DNA of 64,000 nt from Cellulomonas timonensis (GTDB taxonomy: Bacteria; Actinomycetota; Actinomycetes; Actinomycetales; Cellulomonadaceae), in the NCBI RefSeq assembly GCF_900046455.1, contig NZ_FCOT01000013.1:248001-312000 (forward strand), given 5' to 3'. Under the pieces are notes generated by a model that saw nothing but the letters and a program-made list of their open reading frames with translations, was not told the origin of the DNA and did not search any database. Shown here piece after piece: positions 1-9,099 of the stretch (position 1 is its first letter; every line of letters begins with the position of its first letter). The position numbers and the translations under genes are program-made.

Positions 1-1
1 C

Positions 2-889
2 CGCGAGGACGTCCCGGCGTCGCTGCAGGCCGTCCTGGCTCGCGCGATGGCCAAGGACCCTGACCAGCGCTTCGCCACGGCGGCCGCGTTCGCGCGTGCC
101 CTCCAGCAGATCGAGGCGGCCCTCGGCTTCGCGGTGACGCCGCTCGACCTGCCGGACGACGCGCGCCTCAACCCGCCGATGTCCGCCGCCCAGCTCCTCG
201 CCTCGTCGGCCCCGGCCAGCGACGACGCGACCCGGTTGCGCCCCGTGATCAGCATCGACGCGACGGGCCTGCCCGCGCAGATGTCCGCGCGCACCCACGC
301 CGGCGCTCCGCCTCCGCCTGTCGAGCAGTCACAGCCCGAGTCGACGGTGGACCCGTCGCCCGTCGCCCATCCGGCTCCCGCGCTGGGCCTTCCGGCGGGC
401 GTGCAGTCGGCGCGGCCGGTGGCCCCGCTGGGGAAAGCGGTCCGGGAGCGGGGAGCAGACTCCCGCCGGGGCATGCGCCGGGCGATCGGCTCGGTGTCGG
501 CGGTGCTCGTCGTCGCGGTGCTCGCCGGGGTCGCCGCGCTGACCCTGGGCGGCCGTGGCGATGCGCCGCTCGGGCCGGGGTCCACCGCCACCGAGCTGGT
601 CGCGCCCACAGTCGGGGGCGTGTCGGCGGTGGTGCCCGCGCCGTCGGACCTCGTCGGGCGCCGGACCGCGGACGGAGTCGAGTTCACCTGGGCCAACCCC
701 GACCCCGCCGACGGCGACCAGTACCTGTGGGGTGTGCGCACCGCGACCGGCGGCACGGAGCTGGAGCTCGTCGCCGAGCGCCGGGTGTCCGTCCCCGCCG
801 CGCCTGACGAGCCCGTGTGCGTGGAGGTCTCCATCGTCCGGGCGAACCGCGCGTCGTCGTCCCAGCCCGCGGAGGCCTGCGCGCCATGA
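2..889 (+). CDS. Serine/threonine protein kinase, C-terminal part (cut by window start)
   Basis: The gene is open from the first bases, so its start and most of the kinase domain lie outside the window. The first visible residues (LARAMAKDPDQRF) match the last helix of a Hanks-type kinase domain. A Pro/Ala-rich linker follows, then one membrane segment at about visible residues 160-183, and a C-terminal fibronectin-III-like domain (WANPDPADGDQY). This is the layout of actinobacterial receptor kinases, with the kinase inside and a sensor domain outside. Its stop overlaps the next start (ATGA), so it is translationally coupled to the giant Ig/FN3 protein. An FHA protein in the same operon is a plausible phospho-Thr reader. 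Kinase identity rests on a short segment and is inferred. Confidence 0.75.
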   Translation, partial: REDVPASLQAVLARAMAKDPDQRFATAAAFARALQQIEAALGFAVTPLDLPDDARLNPPMSAAQLLASSAPASDDATRLRPVISIDATGLPAQMSARTHAGAPPPPVEQSQPESTVDPSPVAHPAPALGLPAGVQSARPVAPLGKAVRERGADSRRGMRRAIGSVSAVLVVAVLAGVAALTLGGRGDAPLGPGSTATELVAPTVGGVSAVVPAPSDLVGRRTADGVEFTWANPDPADGDQYLWGVRTATGGTELELVAERRVSVPAAPDEPVCVEVSIVRANRASSSQPAEACAP

Positions 890-3800
890 GCCTCGTCTCC
901 GTCCGTCGTCGCACGGCCCAGGTCGCCGCAGTCGTCACCGTGCCAGCCGTGCTCGCCGTGCTGGCCCTGGTGAACCCGGGCTTCCCGCTCGCGCGCGTCG
1001 ACCTCAACGACTCCGGCGTGTGGCTGACCGCCACCGAGTCGCTGCGGCTCGGGCGGCTGAACGCGCAGGTGGAGGAGCTCAACGCGGGGCTGGTGACCAC
1101 GGGCAGCAGGTTCGACGTGCTGCAGGATGGCGCCGACGTGCTGCTGGTCGAGCCCCTCACGGTGGCCGTCGTCGACCCGGCGTCGGTGACGCTCACCGCG
1201 CAGGTCGCGACGCCCTCGGGCGCCGAGGTGTCGATGGGCGGCGGCGCCGTGGCCGTCGTCGCGCCCAACGGCGACGCCTGGGTGCGCCCGTTCGCCCAGC
1301 TCGGGTCGTTGGCGCCCAGCTCGGACACCCCGGACATGGCCCTCGGCGAGGGTGGCAGGGTCGTCGTCACCGACGCGGGTGTGGCGTACGGCGTGGCGGG
1401 GGAGACGGGCGACGTCACCCGTGTGGCGCTGGTCGACGGGCAGCCGCAGGCCGAGCCCGCGGGGACGCTCGGCGCCGGGGTCGAGCAACTGACGGCGGTC
1501 GGCGACGAGCCGGTGGGGCTCAGCGAGGGCACGGTGCGCACGCGCCAGGCGGTGATCGACGTCGGCGGCGGTCGTGACCTGGTGCTGCAGCAGCCCGGGC
1601 CTGCGGACGACTCTGTGCTGGTGGCGACGCGCGACGCCCTGGTCGAGGCGCCGCTGGGTGGCGGCGAGGCCGTGCGCCACGCGACGGCCGGGCAGGGCGT
1701 GCCCGCGGCGCCCGTGCGGCTGGACGGCTGCGCCCACGGGGCATGGGCCACCGGCTCGGGCTCTTACCTGCGCCGATGCGGCGACGGCACGGCCGAGGTG
1801 CTCGACCTGGAGGGCATGTCCACGAGCGACGAGCTCGCGTTCCGGGTCAACCGCGGCGTCGTGGTGCTGAACGACACCCTGCGGGGGCGGCTGTGGATGC
1901 CCCTGGAGGACACCGAGCTCCGGAAGCCCAACTGGCAGGACATCGTCCCCGAGGACGAGCCGGAGGACAGCGAGGAGGACGCCGAGGGCGCGGCGACGAC
2001 CCAGGACCTGCTCGCGGAATGCGGCGCCGAGGCGACTGTCCCGCAGGCCTCCGACGACGAGTTCGGCGTGCGCCCGGGCCGGACCATGATCCTGCCGGTC
2101 ATCGACAACGACTCGTCCTCCGACTGCGGGATCCTCGCGGTGAGCGAGTTCGACTCGCTGCCGGAGGACTTCGGCACGCTGCAGGCCATCTACGGGGGGC
2201 GCGCGCTGCAGGTGCGGGTCAACCCGGAGGCCAGCGGTTCCGCGGTGTTCACGTACACGATCTCGGACGGCCGCGGCACTGGCGCGCCGTCGACGGCCAG
2301 CGTGCAGCTCACGGTGCGCGACCCGGGCGTCAACGAGGCCCCGACGCAGATCCGCGTCGGCTCGTTGAGCGTCGAGCAGGACGCGCAGGCCCAGTACAGC
2401 GCGCTGGCCGACTTCAACGACCCGGACGGCGACGACCTCACGCTCGTCGACGCCACGGCGGACTCCGGCACTGTCCGCTTCCGGCAGGACGGCACCGTCA
2501 CGTACCAAGCCGACGGCGGCGCCCTGGGCCGCGCCCAGGTCCGGCTGCTCGTCTCCGACGGGCAGGAGACCGCCGAGGGCACCCTCCTTGTGGACGTGCG
2601 GGCCGCGGGGTCGCTGGCCCCGCAGATCGACCCCGTGCACGCCGTGACGTATGTGGACCAGCCCGTGCGGCTCCAGCCGCTCGACGCCGTGCGCACCAGC
2701 GGCAAGGAGCCGGTGCGCCTCGCCGGGGTCGACGAGCTCGCGGGCGCGAAGATCACCACCGACTTGGCCGCCGGCACGTTCACGTTCAGCGCCCCACGGC
2801 CCGGCACGTACTACGTGAGTTTCGTGGTGGCGGCGGCGCCCCAGCAGGCCACCGGCCTGGCGCGGATCGACGTGCTCGAGTGGCCGTCGCAGGTCGAGCC
2901 TCCCGTGGCCGTCCGCGACCGGGTCTACCTCGCCCCCGGGCGCGAGGTGACGGTGGCGCCGCTCGCGAACGACTCCGACCCCGCCGGTGGGGTGCTGGTG
3001 CTGCAGTCCGTCGACGTCCCCGCCGACTCCGGGCTGCGCGTGGCGATCCTCAACCACGAGCTGGTGCAGATCTCCGCGACGCGCACCCTCACCGGGCCCG
3101 TGTCCTTGGCGTACACGGTGTCCAACGGGCCCGCATCGTCGGTGGGGGAGATCTCCGTCCACCCGGTGCCGGCCTCCGCCGTCGCGCAGCCGCCGGTGGT
3201 GGAGAACATCGAGGTCAGCGTCCGCACGGGCGGCGTCGTCACGGTGCCGGTGCTGGACCACGCCTACGACCCCGACGGCGACGCCCTCAGCGTGGTGCCC
3301 GAGCTCGCCGAGCCGCTCGGCGAGGGCGAGGGCCTGCTCTTCGTCTCCGGCGACGTGCTCCGCTACCAGGCGCCGGCCAAGGCGCTGACCGCGCATGCGA
3401 CGTTCATCGTCCGCGACGAGACCGGCAACGAGACAGCGGCGACCCTCACCGTGCGCGTGCACGCCTCGGACGCCACGGCCAAGGCTCCGCCGCGCCCCCG
3501 CGACCTCACCGCGCGGGTGTTCGAGGGGGAGACCGTCCGCATCGCCGTGCCGCTGGTGGGCATCGACGACGACGGCGACGGGGTCACGCTGCTCGGCGTG
3601 GCCGTCGCTCCCGCCAAGGGGCGCGTCGTCGCGTCGGGCGCCGACTGGCTGGAGTACGAGGCGCTGCCCGGCGAGTCCGGCACCGACTCGTTCACCTATG
3701 CCGTGGAGGACTGGACCGGGCAGCGCGCCGTCGCGACGATCCGCGTCGGCATCAGCCCCCGGCCCGCCGCGTCCGCGCAGATCACGGCGCGCAACGACGA

Positions 3801-6800
3801 CGTGACGGTGCGCCCCGGGCAGCGGGTCGAGGTCCGCGTGCTCGCCAACGACATCGACGCCAGCGGCGGCGAGCTCCTGCTCTCGGAGACCCTGGAGAAG
3901 GCCGATGGGATCGACGCGCGCGTCGAGGGGCGCCGCATCATCGTCCAGGCGCCGTCGAATCCGGGTGTGCTGCAGATCGCGTACACCGTGACGAACGCCC
4001 GAGGCGGGCGGGACTCCGCGGTGCTGACCGTCACGGTGCTCGAGGACGCGCCCGTGCTGCCGCCGGTCGCCCGCGACGTCGTGGTGCCCGCCATCGACAC
4101 CCTCGGGCGGGAGAGCGTCGAGGTGGACGTCCTCGCGGTGGCGCAGAACCCCAGCGGCCCGCTGAGCGACCTCGCGGTGTCAGTGCCCGCGTCGGCGGCC
4201 GACGTCGCGACGGTGACCCCCACGGGCAGCGTCGTCATCACGCTGGTGGACCACGCGCAGACAGTGCCCTATCAGCTGACCAACACGACCTCCCGCACCG
4301 CCAGCACCTACGCCTTCATCACGGTGCCCGCGCTCGGCTTCTTCCCCCCGACGCCGCGGCCCAAGGCCCCCGAGCTGCGCGTCGCCTCCGGCGAGCAGAT
4401 CGTCATCCCGCTCGACGAGCAGGTGCAGGTCGCGCCGGGGCGCACCGCGACGATCGCCGACCCGGACGCGGTGCAGGCCACGAAGTCCGATGGCTCCGAC
4501 CTGGTGCGGGACCCGACGACGCTCGTGTTCACGTCGGCGTCGGGCTACGCCGGGCCGGCGTCCATCACGGTCCCCGTGACCGACCGGACGAGCGCCTCCG
4601 ACACGACGGGCCGCGCCTCTGTCATCACGCTGTCGATCACGGTGTACGCGGTGGACGACTACCCCCCGACATTCGTCGCGTCGCCGATCGCCGTGGCGCC
4701 GGGCGAGGACCCCACAGTCGTCGACCTGCGCACGTTCACCACCGGGCCCGAGGGCGCCACGGGCGCCGCCGACGTGTACTCCTACCAGCTCCGCTCCGCC
4801 GTGCCCGCCGGCTTCACCGCGACGCTGGACGGCTCCGTGCTGCGCGTCGCGGCGGGGCGCACCACGTCGAAGGGCACCACCGGCTCACTCGACCTCACCC
4901 TCGGCTACGGCAAGGCCGGGTCGATGACGGTGCAGGTGGACCTGCGGGCCACGGCCAGCACGCGGGCGATGCCCCGGGTGGTGGACCGGCTCGTCTCGGA
5001 CGGGGTGCAGGGGCGCGACACCACAGTGGACGCCCTGGCAGGAGCCCACAACCCGTTCCCCGACACCCCGCTGACCATCGTCGAGGCCGTGGTGGAGACG
5101 CCCGGGGCGGGCTCGGCGTCCGTGTCCGGGGGCACGGTGGTCGTGCGGCCCGGCGCGGAGTTCGTCGGCGCGATGGTCGTCCGCTTCGCGGTGCGCGACG
5201 CCACCGGCGACCCGGACCGGCAGGTCGAGGGACGCATCACCGTCGTCGTGCGCGGCAAACCGGCCACCCCGAAGGCGCCGCGCGTCGTCGAGGTGCGCGA
5301 CCGCACGGTGGTGCTGAGCTGGGACGCCCCCGATGACAGGGGCGAGCGGATCACGGGTTATCGGGTCACGGTGCCGGGCAGCCCCGAGCGGCAGTGCGCC
5401 AGCACTACCTGCACGATCGACAACCTCACGAATGACGTCGAGTACACGTTCACCGTCGCCGCGAAGAACGCCGTCGACTGGTCCGACCCGAGCCCTGCCT
5501 CGGCGACGGCGCGGCCCGACGCGGTGCCGGACAAGCCTGAGCCGCCGATCCTCAAGTTCGGCGATGGTCAGATCACGGCGACATGGAGTGCCCCATCTAG
5601 TCCTGGATCGCCCGTGACGAGGTATGAGGTGCAGATTTCGCCAGCGCCCTCCGCCGGCAGCGCGACGCAGTCGACCTCGTCTCTCCAGGCAACTTTCACT
5701 GGGCTGCGGAACGGGACCGGCTACACCGTGAGGGTGCGTGCGTTCAACAAGCTGCCGGATCCCGGTGCCTGGAGCGACTTTCAGCTCGAAGGGATGGTCC
5801 CGGCGAAGGCTCCGGACGCCCCGGTGCTCAGGGCCACGGGCACGGTCACGGGCTGGTTCGGCACCACCGGCCGCATCGACGTCGACTGGGACGCTCCTGC
5901 TGAGAACGGCGCCGCGATCTCCGAGTACCTGGTCTCGGTGGACGGGGCCGCAGAGGTGTCGAACGGGACCTCGACCCGCTTCGTCATCGCCGAGGCCGAG
6001 CGTGGCAAGACGTACGACATCCGCGTGCGCGCCGTGAACAAGGCCGGCACGTCCGCGTGGGGCTCCGTCACCGGCACCACGTACAGCGCCCCCGACACCC
6101 CCAAGGGGCTGTCGGCGACAGTCTCCGGCAACGCCGCGTTCGGGGCCGGCTCCGTGGTGCTGACGTGGACCCCGCCGAGCGACGCCGGGGGGCGCGGCGT
6201 GTCGATCAGCCGGTACGAGATCGAGGGGTACGAGTCCACGTCGTCCACATCCCACACGATCTCGGGCATTGCCGGTGGCACCACGCTGACGCCGCGGATT
6301 CGCGCGATCAACTCACGGGACCTGGCGAGCGAGTGGATCGCCTTCCCGCCCGTCACCGTCAGGACCGTCCCCCAGGAGCCACAGCTCACGGTGGCGTCCG
6401 GGGCGGTCGACCACGTGACGATCGCCTATGCCGCCGGGTCGGACGGCGGCTCGCCGATCACCCGGACGCAGCATCGCATCAACAGCACGTCGGAGCGGGA
6501 TTGGGTCAATGGCCCGCCGCCAGCGCAGCACCAGCACACCGGTGCGAGCGTCACTGTCGATGTGCGCGTCGAGAACGCGGTGGGGTGGTCCCAGGTGGTC
6601 ACCCAGTCCGCGGCGCCCGGCCAGCCGGCCGTCCCCGGCGCGCCGACGGCACTCACCGCCACCTCTCCGCGCGCGGAGGTGGTGGACTTCAGCTGGGTGG
6701 CGGCCGTGGCGAACGGACGGCCTGTCACCGGGTATGAGTGGCAGATCGTGCAGGACGGAACGGCCCTGAAGACCGCCAGCGTCAACGCGAACACCCTGAG

Positions 6801-6924
6801 CGTGGCGGGCGAGACCGTCGCAGGCGGCGGCGCCGTGATCGTCCGCGTCCGGGCTCAGAACTCCGTGGGGTGGGGGCCGTGGGCCACCTCGTCCGAGGTC
6901 ACCGTCCCGGCCACGAGCGGATGA
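886..6924 (+). CDS. Giant membrane-anchored Ig-like/fibronectin type III repeat protein
   Basis: A protein of 2012 residues. The ATG at 886 overlaps the kinase stop by four bases and is preferred over the GTG at 817. Residues about 10-33 form an uncleaved signal anchor or signal peptide. Residues about 40-350 look like a beta-rich propeller-type region, followed by an acidic linker near 355-367. A long series of Ig/cadherin-like modules comes next, with acidic turns such as NDSDPAGG, DPDGDALS and NDIDASGG that could bind calcium. Six FN3 modules from about residue 1455 to the end carry the usual VxLSWxAP start and TxYxVRVRAxN end. There is no LPxTG sorting signal. The operon with kinase, MoxR, DUF58 and FHA genes suggests a surface or adhesion role whose assembly is regulated; that role is inferred. 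Confidence 0.85.
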   Translation: MSLVSVRRRTAQVAAVVTVPAVLAVLALVNPGFPLARVDLNDSGVWLTATESLRLGRLNAQVEELNAGLVTTGSRFDVLQDGADVLLVEPLTVAVVDPASVTLTAQVATPSGAEVSMGGGAVAVVAPNGDAWVRPFAQLGSLAPSSDTPDMALGEGGRVVVTDAGVAYGVAGETGDVTRVALVDGQPQAEPAGTLGAGVEQLTAVGDEPVGLSEGTVRTRQAVIDVGGGRDLVLQQPGPADDSVLVATRDALVEAPLGGGEAVRHATAGQGVPAAPVRLDGCAHGAWATGSGSYLRRCGDGTAEVLDLEGMSTSDELAFRVNRGVVVLNDTLRGRLWMPLEDTELRKPNWQDIVPEDEPEDSEEDAEGAATTQDLLAECGAEATVPQASDDEFGVRPGRTMILPVIDNDSSSDCGILAVSEFDSLPEDFGTLQAIYGGRALQVRVNPEASGSAVFTYTISDGRGTGAPSTASVQLTVRDPGVNEAPTQIRVGSLSVEQDAQAQYSALADFNDPDGDDLTLVDATADSGTVRFRQDGTVTYQADGGALGRAQVRLLVSDGQETAEGTLLVDVRAAGSLAPQIDPVHAVTYVDQPVRLQPLDAVRTSGKEPVRLAGVDELAGAKITTDLAAGTFTFSAPRPGTYYVSFVVAAAPQQATGLARIDVLEWPSQVEPPVAVRDRVYLAPGREVTVAPLANDSDPAGGVLVLQSVDVPADSGLRVAILNHELVQISATRTLTGPVSLAYTVSNGPASSVGEISVHPVPASAVAQPPVVENIEVSVRTGGVVTVPVLDHAYDPDGDALSVVPELAEPLGEGEGLLFVSGDVLRYQAPAKALTAHATFIVRDETGNETAATLTVRVHASDATAKAPPRPRDLTARVFEGETVRIAVPLVGIDDDGDGVTLLGVAVAPAKGRVVASGADWLEYEALPGESGTDSFTYAVEDWTGQRAVATIRVGISPRPAASAQITARNDDVTVRPGQRVEVRVLANDIDASGGELLLSETLEKADGIDARVEGRRIIVQAPSNPGVLQIAYTVTNARGGRDSAVLTVTVLEDAPVLPPVARDVVVPAIDTLGRESVEVDVLAVAQNPSGPLSDLAVSVPASAADVATVTPTGSVVITLVDHAQTVPYQLTNTTSRTASTYAFITVPALGFFPPTPRPKAPELRVASGEQIVIPLDEQVQVAPGRTATIADPDAVQATKSDGSDLVRDPTTLVFTSASGYAGPASITVPVTDRTSASDTTGRASVITLSITVYAVDDYPPTFVASPIAVAPGEDPTVVDLRTFTTGPEGATGAADVYSYQLRSAVPAGFTATLDGSVLRVAAGRTTSKGTTGSLDLTLGYGKAGSMTVQVDLRATASTRAMPRVVDRLVSDGVQGRDTTVDALAGAHNPFPDTPLTIVEAVVETPGAGSASVSGGTVVVRPGAEFVGAMVVRFAVRDATGDPDRQVEGRITVVVRGKPATPKAPRVVEVRDRTVVLSWDAPDDRGERITGYRVTVPGSPERQCASTTCTIDNLTNDVEYTFTVAAKNAVDWSDPSPASATARPDAVPDKPEPPILKFGDGQITATWSAPSSPGSPVTRYEVQISPAPSAGSATQSTSSLQATFTGLRNGTGYTVRVRAFNKLPDPGAWSDFQLEGMVPAKAPDAPVLRATGTVTGWFGTTGRIDVDWDAPAENGAAISEYLVSVDGAAEVSNGTSTRFVIAEAERGKTYDIRVRAVNKAGTSAWGSVTGTTYSAPDTPKGLSATVSGNAAFGAGSVVLTWTPPSDAGGRGVSISRYEIEGYESTSSTSHTISGIAGGTTLTPRIRAINSRDLASEWIAFPPVTVRTVPQEPQLTVASGAVDHVTIAYAAGSDGGSPITRTQHRINSTSERDWVNGPPPAQHQHTGASVTVDVRVENAVGWSQVVTQSAAPGQPAVPGAPTALTATSPRAEVVDFSWVAAVANGRPVTGYEWQIVQDGTALKTASVNANTLSVAGETVAGGGAVIVRVRAQNSVGWGPWATSSEVTVPATSG

Positions 6925-6994
6925 GCCGTCCCCGACACGGCCCGCGCCACGTCGCCCCGCCCTTGAACCCGCCCCACCCAGAGAGAGCACCCCG

Positions 6995-7951
6995 ATGACA
7001 CCTGAGCAAGCGACGTGGTTCGCCGAGACCTTCGGCGCGCTCGTGGACAACGTGGGCCGGGCGCTGCTCGGCAAGGAGCACGCCGTGCGCCTCGCCATGA
7101 CGGCGATGATCGCCGAGGGGCACCTGCTGCTGGAGGACGCGCCGGGCACCGGCAAGACATCGCTGGCCAAGGCCATCGCGGCGACGGTGCAGGGCACCCA
7201 CCACCGCATCCAGTTCACCCCCGACCTGCTGCCCAGCGACGTGACCGGCGTGACCATCTACGACCAGGGGTCGGGCCGGTTCGAGTTCCACCCCGGCCCG
7301 ATCTTCGCCTCGGTGGTGCTGGCCGACGAGATCAACCGGGCCTCGCCCAAGACGCAGTCCGCGCTGCTCGAGGTCATGGAGGAGGCGCAGATCACCGTCG
7401 ACGGGGTGACCCACCCGGTGGGGCGCCCGTTCATGGTGATCGCCACGCAGAACCCGATCGAGCAGGCGGGCACCTACCGGCTGCCCGAGGCGCAGCTCGA
7501 CCGGTTCCTCATCAAGACGTCCCTGGGCTACCCGGACCGCGCGTCGGCGGTGGAGATCCTGGCGGGCGCGAAGGACCGCACGACGAGCCTCAAGCCGAAG
7601 ATCACCACGCATGCCGTGGGCGACATGGCGCAGCTCGCGACGACCGTGCACATCGACGCCGCCGTGCTCGACTACGTGGCGCGCCTGCTGGAGGCCACAC
7701 GCGAGGACGCGCAGACGTCGCTCGGCGCCAGTGTGCGCGGCGGCCTGGCGCTGGTGCGCTGCGCGAAGGTCTGGGCGGCCTCCGAGGGCAGGTCCTACGT
7801 GGTTCCCGACGACGTGAAGTCGCTCGCCTCCCCGGTGCTCGCGCACCGCCTCATGCTCGACACCGAGGCCGAGTTCGCCGGTGTGACCACCACGCATGTG
7901 CTCGACCGCATCGTCGCCGACACCCAGCCCCCGGCCCTGCGGGCGGTCTGA
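6995..7951 (+). CDS. MoxR-family AAA+ ATPase
   Basis: A protein of 318 residues with Walker A (APGTGKT, residues 49-55) and Walker B (VVLADEINRASPKTQ), typical of the MoxR AAA+ group. A purine-rich SD (GAGAGAG) precedes the ATG. MoxR ATPases act as chaperone-like factors that mature or activate partner proteins, usually with a DUF58/VWA partner encoded next door. Here the DUF58 gene begins 2 bases after the stop and a TgpA-like gene follows, the standard MoxR-DUF58-transglutaminase trio. The likely client is a product of this operon, perhaps the giant surface protein; that is inference. Confidence 0.93.
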   Translation: MTPEQATWFAETFGALVDNVGRALLGKEHAVRLAMTAMIAEGHLLLEDAPGTGKTSLAKAIAATVQGTHHRIQFTPDLLPSDVTGVTIYDQGSGRFEFHPGPIFASVVLADEINRASPKTQSALLEVMEEAQITVDGVTHPVGRPFMVIATQNPIEQAGTYRLPEAQLDRFLIKTSLGYPDRASAVEILAGAKDRTTSLKPKITTHAVGDMAQLATTVHIDAAVLDYVARLLEATREDAQTSLGASVRGGLALVRCAKVWAASEGRSYVVPDDVKSLASPVLAHRLMLDTEAEFAGVTTTHVLDRIVADTQPPALRAV

Positions 7952-7953
7952 CG

Positions 7954-9099
7954 GTGCCACGGATCAGCCCCGTCGGCTGGGGCGCCCTCGCCGGCGCCCT
8001 GGCCGGCCTCGTGCTCGGCCGGTGGCTCGGCTGGCTCGAGCTCGCGGGCGTCGGGGCGGCGCTGGGCGTGGCTGTCGTGGTGTCGCTGTTGATGACCATC
8101 GGGCGCGACAGGTACATCGTGGACCTGTACCTGGCCGATCACCGGGTGCGGGTGGGGGAGCGGGCCGTCGGGCGGCTCACCGTGCGCAACACCGCCCGGC
8201 ACCGATCGCTGCCGGCCCGGATCGAGCTGCCGGTGGGGACGGGCGCGGCGGAGCTGGCGCTGCCGTCGCTGGCCAGCGGCGAGGAGCATGAGGACCTGTT
8301 CGCGATCCCCACGACGCGGCGCGCGGTCGTCGTGGTGGGGCCGGTGCGCTCGGTGCGCGGCGACCCGTTGGGCCTGGCCCGCAGGCGGCTGCGGTGGACC
8401 GAGCCCGTCGAGCTGTTCGTGCACCCCGAGATCGTCTCGCTCGCGGGCGCGAGCTCTGGCCTGCTGCGCGACCTCGAAGGGCAGTCCACGCGCGACCTGT
8501 CCGACAGCGACCTGTCCTTCCATGCGCTGCGCGACTACGTGGCCGGTGACGATCGCAGGTACATCCACTGGCGCACGACTGCCCGACGCGGCGCGCTGAT
8601 GGTCAAGCAGTTCGAGGACACCCGCCGCACCCAGACGGTCGTGGCGTTGTCCACCGACCCGCGTGACTACGCCGACGTGGACGAGTTCGAGCTGGCGGTG
8701 TCCGCCGCCGCGTCGCTCGGCGTCCAGGTGCTGCGCGAGGAGCGCGACCTCGCGGTGCTCGCGGGGCCGGGACGGCTGCGGGTCGAGACCCCGCCGCGCC
8801 TGCTCGACGACTGCGCGGCGCTGGCCCTGGCACTGGGCACCGCGGGCGCGGGGGACCTCGGCCGGCGGATCGCCCGCGACACGCCCGAGGCGTCGGTGGC
8901 CCTGCTGGTCGCGGGCTCGGAGCCCACGGTGGCGCAGCTCCGCGCCGGGGTGCGGCACGTGCCGGTCGGCACCCGCACGGTGATGATCACCTGCGCGCTG
9001 GGCGCCGAGGTGGAGGTGCGGACGCAGGGCTCGCTGACCCTCGCGACGCTCGGCCGGCTCGACGATCTGCCGCGAGTGCTGCGCAGGGCGCTCGGATGA
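7954..9099 (+). CDS. DUF58 domain protein
   Basis: A protein of 381 residues starting at GTG 7954, two bases after the moxR stop. Two hydrophobic segments lie in the first 50 residues (GWGALAGALAGLVLGRWLGWL and the following stretch). The conserved DUF58 block is present around residues 170-215 (LRDYVAGDDRRYIHWRTTAR, then VKQFEDTRR). DUF58 proteins are the usual partners of MoxR ATPases and resemble VWA domains, but their biochemical role is unknown. The stop overlaps the next start by four bases, so the trio is translationally coupled. Confidence 0.9.
   Translation: MPRISPVGWGALAGALAGLVLGRWLGWLELAGVGAALGVAVVVSLLMTIGRDRYIVDLYLADHRVRVGERAVGRLTVRNTARHRSLPARIELPVGTGAAELALPSLASGEEHEDLFAIPTTRRAVVVVGPVRSVRGDPLGLARRRLRWTEPVELFVHPEIVSLAGASSGLLRDLEGQSTRDLSDSDLSFHALRDYVAGDDRRYIHWRTTARRGALMVKQFEDTRRTQTVVALSTDPRDYADVDEFELAVSAAASLGVQVLREERDLAVLAGPGRLRVETPPRLLDDCAALALALGTAGAGDLGRRIARDTPEASVALLVAGSEPTVAQLRAGVRHVPVGTRTVMITCALGAEVEVRTQGSLTLATLGRLDDLPRVLRRALG

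Noticed and set aside
4885-6255. Long open frame on the minus strand inside the giant Ig/FN3 gene
   Set aside because: Composition is Arg/Gly/Pro/Ala-rich as expected of GC-driven antisense frames, with no recognisable domain.
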